Made by a program: the position numbers and the translations under genes
The notes under the pieces: model-generated
Told to the model about the DNA's origin: nothing
Seen by the model: only the letters and a program-made list of their open reading frames with translations
The model's database searches: none
Assembly (NCBI GenBank): GCA_015680685.1
Contig: MNCI01022131.1
Span: forward strand, 93,223-157,222
DNA: 64,000 bases
Direction: 5' to 3'
DNA from: Gnetum montanum
Lineage: Eukaryota; Streptophyta; Gnetopsida; Gnetales; Gnetaceae
Shown here: positions 57,886 through 64,000 of the stretch, piece after piece
How the letters are laid out: every line of letters begins with the position of its first letter
Position numbering within the stretch: position 1 is the stretch's first letter

Positions 57886-58700
57886 TGATGGGACGCGATA
57901 TCGCATGAGCCACGATATTGCATCTTCCTCTGTGATATTGCATACACGATATCATAGTCCATTGCCATGTTTATAAATAAGAGGCGGATCTCCCTCGTTT
58001 CACATCAATAGGTTAGATTGTAGCGAAACTCTAGCAGTTTGATCCCTCCAGAGATAGATTATTTTCTAGTGTCTGCCCGCAATGTGGTGAATGTAATTGT
58101 ATGGCATCCTTTATTCAAGTGTGAAGTACTTGGACACGCAAATGACTGAAAATAAAGATCGAGATTACTTCATCATTGCAACATTCACTTTATTTATTTA
58201 TTTATTTAATTGTTATTTACTACTTTCCTAATTAGTCTCTCTCACCCTTAAACTCATGTTAGAATGTGAAATGAGTATGACTTGATTACGAGCATTTAAG
58301 TGTGACTACTTGGTAACCCAGTGGTGTACCTAGGATCTACACTTGGTAATCCGAATGGTAGTCATGCACAAGGTCCAAGATGTGTATAGATGATCAAGGA
58401 ATGGATGCTCATCGCACTTAGGCTAGATTAGATTCTCTTACCCTTTCTCCTAGATTAGTTAATATTACCTTTCATTGCCTTCAGGAGTAGCATTAGATTA
58501 GGAACCACATCATACACCTCACTCTAGACTAAACTATACGTGACAAATATAATACTAGTCTAGGTGGGAAGATAGCGAACTATGACCTAAGGATAACTGT
58601 CTAGGTGCCACAACTAGTCCGTCCGTGGAGTTCGACCGGATCGCACATGAAAACATTCGTATTCGTATGGTTGAGTGTAGGGGTACCTCGCCACTCATCA
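57886..58700 (+). repeat. Family B 3' LTR
   Basis: 815 bp. The U3 array has five GATATC/GATATT words in about 75 bp. TATAAATA is at 57972-57979; hairpin arms ATCCTTTATT (from 58104) and AATAAAGAT (58150-58158). The U5 end is shared with the other families. Confidence 0.85.
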
Positions 58701-59387
58701 CTAAGTCTTCCTTTGATGTCTATATTATGCAGTTTATCTCTTCTAGTAACATTCAACATCTATTAAAGAATTTGCAATTCTGGCACACTGATTTATTATT
58801 CATGCCTCTTTGGTATTGTCCAATTTTTGGCACCATATCAGATAGCAAACCTATTTACTGTCCTATAAAATTTCATTTTCAATTTATTGGCATTCTTTAT
58901 TAACATAGAATACCACTAGCTTGTCTCCATTTTCACCATTGTGCCTCAATACTCTTTTTTATATCTTTATCAATTTTACTATCTGATTGGAGGATTGATC
59001 CTAAGTAGTGACATTGTTTGCTGTGATGGACTTTTTTGCCTGGAATTTTCACTTCTATTTCATCACTATTTATTTTATTAAAATTAAATTTCATATATTC
59101 TATCTTACTTCTACTGATTTTTAAGCCTTTTGATTCTAGAGTATGTCTCCACTTCTCTATTATAAAAGTAATATTTTCTTGAGTTGTATCCAACAACATA
59201 ATATCATTTGCAAATAACATATAATAAGGGATTTCATCTTGTATTTCCTTTTTTAATTCATCCATAATAATGGCAAATAAGTATAGGCTAAGCACAAACC
59301 CTTAATGTATACCTGCTATGACTAAAAAATCAGATGTTATTCCACAAGCTATTCTAATTTTAGTGGTAGCTCCTTCATATATATCTT
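58701..59387 (-). pseudogene. LINE reverse transcriptase ORF, central part
   Basis: The minus-strand frame runs from 59387 through an Asp-x-Tyr-Glu-Gly-Ala segment, Leu-Ser-x-Tyr-Leu-Phe (59290), Phe-Ala-Asn-Asp (59215; the usual Phe-Ala-Asp-Asp, so one catalytic Asp is lost), Leu-Glu-Ser-Lys-Gly-Leu-Lys-Ile-Ser, Tyr-Leu-Gly-Ser, and Trp-x-Lys-Trp-Arg-x-Ala-Ser-Gly (58930). This is a non-LTR RT of the plant LINE/RTE-like type. It is cut on the right by the LTR at 59388 and on the left by the LTR ending at 58700. Confidence 0.75.
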
Positions 59388-60186
59388 TGATGGGACACGA
59401 TATCGCATACGTGATATCACGTCCGCCGCAATATCGCATGCCCCGCAATATCGCAGCGCGTCTCCAAATCTATAAATAAGAGGCGGTTCTCCCTTATTTC
59501 GCAATCTAGATCTAGACCTTAGCGAAACTCTAGCAGTTTTACCTCTCTAGAGATAGAATAATTTCCATGTGCCTGCAGTAGGAGTCTCAAAGTAAACGAA
59601 TCTTTATTCGAGCAAATATTGTACCTGAGCACAAGTTTGTGTACGGAAATAAAGATGAACTTTTTGGATAAACCTTGCATTGCATGGACTAAGCTAAATA
59701 GGAATTTAATTATTATTAATGTTTAAATGCTTTATTAGTTAATTAAATCTCTCTCAACCCTTCTCTCATAGTTAAGTGCATTCAGTATGACCACTTCGAG
59801 CACGTGCATTATGCTTGGTAATCCCAGTAACGAATAGCATTTAGTAATCCCAGAAGGTTGCATTGGTTTAAAGTGTGAACGGCAAGTGGGAATAGATACT
59901 GATGCTAGGCATTAGAACTTAGTTAGTTAAAGTTAGTTACTTAGTCTCTTCATCCTTTCTCTCATTAGCATAGGCGATAAAACATAAAAGACATAAAAAT
60001 CACATACCTCAGACTTACTTAACCATACAACCATGACAAATACAAGTAAGTCTAGGAAGACAATGAACGATTAACCTTAAGTGTTCCATAAGGCATGTAG
60101 GCACTTAGTCTACGGAGTTCGACTGGATCGCGCGTGTAACGCTCGTATTCGTATGGTTGAGTGTAGGGGTACCTCGCCACTCATCA
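59388..60186 (+). repeat. 5' LTR of a family B-like element running off the window
   Basis: 799 bp, starting TGATGGGACACG and ending CCACTCATCA. The U3 array contains GATATCGCAT, GATATCACG and two AATATCGCA words. TATAAATAAG is at 59471-59480; hairpin arms at 59600-59608 and 59648-59656. The left flank is the LINE; the 3' LTR is outside the window, so the TSD cannot be checked. Confidence 0.85.
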
Positions 60187-60187
60187 T

Positions 60188-60206
60188 TGGTGTCGTTGCC
60201 AGGGAC
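60188..60206 (+). other. Primer binding site of the right-hand element
   Basis: TGGTGTCGTTGCCAGGGAC, one base after the LTR; tRNA-Asp type with C-to-T and G-to-A changes. Confidence 0.75.
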
Positions 60207-60331
60207 TAAGTTGTTTGTGTGCTAAGTAGAACATAGGAAACCATCCACATCGTTGGGAAGCTTAAATGAACCCTTAGGGTTAATCAGAAGAAAATTTAAA
60301 TAATGGTCAATAGCACACTGATAAGATAACA

Positions 60332-62860
60332 ATGTCTTCTTCTTCTCATAAGAGCACTTCACCACCTAGGGATCACACAAGAGACATTCGGTAGTCCAAC
60401 ATGCATAACCAAGAACCGCCAATTCCTCAACAGTATCAAGTGGTATATACTCATCCCGATGAGTATATACCCGATTTTACTTTAATCCTCCATCAGGATG
60501 AACAACTGCGTTGGCGTGATTTGCAAGGTAACATAGTGTTACCCCTAGATTGGGCAGTCCCTAACATGATCCTTCGTGCTCTTGCATAGATAGGCATGAT
60601 GCAGCTATACACTGAATACGTTGTAGGTGATTTTGACACAAGAGATTACCATCCCACAGTAGCACAATGTTTAAGGGATTTTTGGTAGGAGAGCTACCAT
60701 ACATTGTTGAAGGGCAAAGGGGTCCCACACGTCATAAGCGAAATTGGAGATGGTGAACCAATTATAATCGGTTCTCCATCAAATAATGTTCCCCCTCCTC
60801 ACGATGGTGATGAGGTAGGGTATCAAAACCTACACTCTATGATTCACAACCCTGGTTCTAATGCCCATGAACACCAAGTGTTCAGTGAGGAGAAAAAAAC
60901 ACATGACAAGGATGGGCAATCTAATCGTCATCACGATAGGGGCTGTAGCCACTGAAGAGAAGGTAAGAANAAAAAACACATGACAAGGATGGGCAATCTG
61001 ATCGTCATCACGATAGGGGCTGTAGCCACTGAAGAGAAGGTAAGAAACATCGTCATGGTGATGGTTCTCCTTCTTCCTCCCCTTTATCACATCATTCACC
61101 CTCTCCTTCCACATCAGGACATAGTCACAAGAAGCACAACAGTGAGGATAAGGGTAAGCAAAATGAGAGACCTCGATGAGAGAGTCAAGAGCAAGGACGA
61201 GGGCACTCTAGGGAGTCAAGGCATGAAAGAAGGGAAAGTAGGGAACCACGTAGGCATCATAGACGTCATGGGAGAGATGATCATGAAAAACCCCTACTAG
61301 CAACCCGAAGTAGGTTAGATATTACGGAGGCAGTTAGAATACCTACAAGGCACCAAAAAGATAGTCGAATCAAGAGACTAGACATGAATAATATCTCATG
61401 GTTTGAGCAGGGATTTATGCTGATCTGCAAAATCACTTACAGGCATTCCACAATGCCTGCGCCTTACAGAATATTGAGAATGAGTGGTACAAGTTAAAGT
61501 TATTTCCTAGGACACTCATAAAAGAAGCAAAGAGTTGGTATCAGTTCTTAGAGCTGGAAACCATTAGGAGGTGGAGTACAATGCTAGAATTGTTTAACAA
61601 TAAATACCAAACATACTCTAGAGTGTCCAACTTGCGTAAGCAGATCCAAGGATGGAAGCAGGGTAATCACAAACCCTTGGATGCTGCCATGGGCCAATAT
61701 TATGCATTGCTACATCGTTGCTAGGGCCATGATTACGCACAACGGGATCAACTCCGCCACCTCATAGATGGGCTAAGACATGAAACCAGGAGAACCCTTG
61801 GGACATATGCCCAAGGGAGATTATCTAAACTTAGATCCCATGAAGTCCATCGATTTTTGGAGCAAGTAGCTAAAGAAAAAGGGGATCTACGAAAAAGAGA
61901 AAGCGTGAAAGAGTACAACCATGATCCTTCCCTTCAAAAGAGGGGAGTGAGATTCTACAATGAAGAGGATGAGTCACCACTCGAAGAGTTGGTGAATAGA
62001 AAAACCTTATCACTTCAAAAATTAACAATGGAAGTGTCAGCTAAGGTATATGAAATATGAAGCTCCTTAGATAGTAAAATTGAAACTGTCCTAAAAATCA
62101 TAGAGGAGTCTAAGGAGGAACGAAGTAGTGACCATGATAAGAAAAAGCGGAGAGATTCAGGCCATGCACATGACAAGGGTAAGGGAAAAATGACTATCGC
62201 CGATGAGGTTGTGGATTCGGATACAGACAATGATGGTGGATGTGAGATCTACCAATATGACCATCCTAAGGGATATTGCCCAATAATCTCACATCTGCAA
62301 GAGTCTGGGGTGTATGCGCTCAACCCAAGACTTAACAGAAGGCAAGCACCCTAAAGGTTACCTTATCCCCAAGGTAACCCAAGGCAGTTCCACCAACCGT
62401 TAACATATTATCCAAGTGGAACTCCACCACAACCCATTAGGAAACATCAACAGTGGCAACACCTACAATCATGGGGGATGCCACCGCCTAGACAACAATA
62501 CCCTTACTGGCAACCAGACCCATATGGCTATTATGTGCAGCAGCTAGTTTCTCCAAGTGACTCTATGGGTCACAAAATCCCACAACATCACTACCAAGTT
62601 TGGGAGTATTTTAGGACTCCTTCTCCTCCAGGAGACACACCACATGCATACCATCCTCTGAATCCATCCATCACTCATACGCTGATAGTTCCAGTACCAG
62701 CTGCTCCAATGATGTAAGGGGAACTCCCCACTCAACCATAGCAACGTAATGCTACGAGAGTCATAAACCTTCAACCCAGTACTGGTTTTGACAACCGTAC
62801 AAAGAGAAGACCTTTCTTCAAAACCAAGAGTCCAAACAAGCTCTCACCACCACAAGCGAT
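60332..62860 (+). pseudogene. Gag of the right-hand element
   Basis: ATG at 60332 gives a Met-Ser-Ser-Ser-Ser start, and Val-Tyr-Thr-His-Pro-Asp-Glu-Tyr at 60450 is shared with family A. A His/Asp/Ser/Arg-rich stretch (60850-61290) is disturbed by a 76-bp duplication around the N at 60970. The Retrotrans_gag core (61420-61790) has Leu-Gln-Ala-Phe-His, Lys-Leu-Lys-Leu-Phe-Pro-Arg-Thr-Leu and Ser-Trp-Tyr. A charged helical segment (61857-62060) and a Pro/Gln/Tyr-rich tail follow. A Cys...His cluster near 62243-62280 may be a degenerate knuckle. Stops are few and mostly TAG, TGA or TAA at Gln/Arg positions. The frame continues into protease. Confidence 0.7.
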
Positions 62861-62867
62861 TGAGTCT

Positions 62868-63440
62868 ATGACCACTCCTCCAACAAATAAGGCTTCGAAG
62901 CTCCCTTCAAATCAACAACAGAGCTCAATGCATACAGTTATGTTAACACATACCGTTACTGACTGGATCAAGGTAGGCCACCTTCCTAGGAAACTCTCTA
63001 ACCCTGGAAGTCTCTTAATCTATCTCCAAGTCGCTAGGAACGAACCATGTAAGGCTCTTCTTGACTCAGGTTCCGGAGTCAACTTAATCTCACAAGAAAT
63101 GTATAAAGCCTGGAACCTACCTCCACTCAAGAAGAGCAATATTCAACTTGAGCTAGCTAACCAATCCATCACTATTCCCTTGGGATTGGTGAAGGACATC
63201 ATTACCACTGTGTGTGGTTGGTCATACCCAGTTAATTTCCTAGTGATAAAAGTCAACAGTAACAAAGGGGACTTCCCAATTATAATGGGAATGGCATGGC
63301 TGAGTACAATAGATGCATGCCTAGGAATCTGCGATCTCTCCTTGGAAATATCTAATGAAAATATTTATGGAAAGATCAAGAAGAAGAAAGTTCTATGCAT
63401 CACATATAATGACTCAAAGGGTGATGACATGGAGGAATGA
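62868..63440 (+). CDS. Aspartic protease domain of the right-hand element (partial Gag-Pro)
   Basis: An uninterrupted frame of 190 codons. The catalytic Leu-Leu-Asp-Ser-Gly-Ser-Gly is at about 63058-63078. It is followed by Asn-Leu-Ile-Ser and a flap region, and the Ile-Met-Gly-x-Ala-Trp-Leu segment near 63280 is the second hydrophobic motif of retropepsins. The ATG at 62868 is internal to the Gag-Pro frame, not a true start. It is the best-kept coding stretch in the window's retrotransposons. It cleaves Gag precursors; in this element no RT follows. Confidence 0.75.
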   Translation: MTTPPTNKASKLPSNQQQSSMHTVMLTHTVTDWIKVGHLPRKLSNPGSLLIYLQVARNEPCKALLDSGSGVNLISQEMYKAWNLPPLKKSNIQLELANQSITIPLGLVKDIITTVCGWSYPVNFLVIKVNSNKGDFPIIMGMAWLSTIDACLGICDLSLEISNENIYGKIKKKKVLCITYNDSKGDDMEE

Positions 63441-64000
63441 TCAACATCTCTTGCATGCAACTGGTGTGCCCAAGAAGCTCAGATACAAAGGTGCCTGTAT
63501 GTAGCAACCACACAACAAGAGAACACCCAGTGGTTGATAGCTAATCAAGAGAGCAGCTCACCAACATGCATGGAACAAACTGGGGGGAACAACTTGCACC
63601 CACAACGAAAACATAGATACATTGGAGTATAAGCATCTCCAACTTCCAACCCTTAACCTGAAAACATCAATTGGGAAAAGTTGGACAATTTTAAGAAATT
63701 CAAATAGACATTCATTATTTTGGATCTCTCCCTTTCCATTCAGTCATGGAGGAGATGGCCACCTGTGCTGATTATTTGAGGCCCTCAGTTCTTTTTAGTT
63801 TTTGTTTTACACATTTTTGTTTTGCACGTCTTTTTTTTTACAAATTTCTTTAACTTTTCTTGTTTTTGTTTTACAACATCGTTATACTTTTTCATTTCTT
63901 TGTGTGTGTGCACATGCTTATCTATTTTGTTAAGTTTTTCACCCAATAAGTGCTCTAATGATGGTATGAACCATTTTCCTATTAATTGCTAATGTTTGGT
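63441..64000 (+). other. Protease-linker junction with pol deleted
   Basis: 63441-63600 corresponds to the start of the family A protease-RT linker (Gln-Trp-Leu-Ile-Ala-Asn at about 63533). By about 63740 the sequence is already the post-integrase linker (TTCAGTCATGGAGGAGATGG, then a T-rich tract to 63910), as at 35475-35270 in family A. RT, RNase H and integrase are missing between. The rest of the element is beyond the window. Confidence 0.65.

Larger units (their letters stand above)
50602..58700 (+). mobile_element. Pol-less Gypsy-type element, family B (TSD CTAAG)
   Basis: The 5' LTR is 50602-51377 and the 3' LTR 57886-58700. Both begin TGATGGGACG and end CCACTCATCA. CTAAG flanks both sides (50597-50601, 58701-58705), and removing the element rejoins the LINE frame. 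Inside are a primer site, gag, a T-rich linker, an internal promoter-like module, the additional ORF and a PPT. Protease, RT, RNase H and integrase are absent. The element would need enzymes from a relative such as family A. An assembly gap covers 52101-52524. Confidence 0.85.

Noticed and set aside
61015-61300. 106-codon plus ORF at 60980-61300 as a separate gene
   Set aside because: It lies in gag but in the wrong frame, opened by the duplicated 76 bp around the N at 60970.

Overview
This is plant nuclear DNA, most likely from a seed plant with a large, repeat-filled genome. A gymnosperm such as a conifer fits best, but that is an inference. The support is A/T-rich sequence, nested Gypsy-type LTR retrotransposons with tRNA-Asp-like primer sites, an old endogenous caulimovirid, a LINE, a MULE-type transposase remnant, CCCTAAA-type telomere-like DNA, and almost no host genes. 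Nearly every coding region is decayed by in-frame stops and some frameshifts. No bacterial-style operons, tRNA, rRNA or CRISPR were seen.

Left part (1-10760): a dispersed repeat with a 36-bp minisatellite holds an endogenous caulimovirid (about 407-10468). It reads as a circularly permuted whole genome that starts and ends inside the capsid region. A 3.45-kb solo LTR (3526-6975, TSD CTTTG) interrupts its RNase H domain. That LTR carries a broken exon of the host AAA+ ATPase RVB2 and a PPR-like fragment.

10760-28150: a foldback element with about 370-bp inverted repeats; a roughly 3-kb tandem array with a three-part 360-bp unit that ends beside telomere-like DNA; a dead MULE/FAR1-type transposase; a decayed gene for a plant-transposon-protein-like domain (Transposase_32 type); and a second 3.45-kb solo LTR (24699-28146, TSD CCCAA) of the same family as the first but with a different inner segment.

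28150-42643: a short inverted piece of the tandem array, then a minus-strand autonomous-type Gypsy element (family A). Its order is 5' LTR, gag, protease, RT, RNase H, integrase, linker, internal promoter-like module, additional ORF, PPT, LTR. A second truncated 5' end follows the last LTR, so the layout is LTR-internal-LTR-internal.

42644-50340: minus-strand remnants with an Ulp1-like protease and a coiled-coil protein; a second copy of the dispersed repeat holding a solo LTR (family C, TSD CCTAT); and the best host-gene candidate, a three-exon gene for a small secreted cysteine-rich peptide (49083-49711).

50340-64000: a minus-strand LINE cut by two LTR elements. Family B element 50602-58700 (TSD CTAAG) keeps gag and the additional ORF but has lost pol. 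A related element starts at 59388 and runs off the window; it keeps gag and protease and has also lost RT to integrase.

The most interesting signal concerns these related Gypsy elements. Each LTR type has its own short-motif array in U3 placed just ahead of a TATA box. In families A and B a copy of that same array plus a TATA box also lies inside the element, a few hundred bases upstream of the additional ORF. This suggests the additional ORF has its own promoter derived from U3. All six LTRs also share a potential hairpin that pairs the poly(A) signal.
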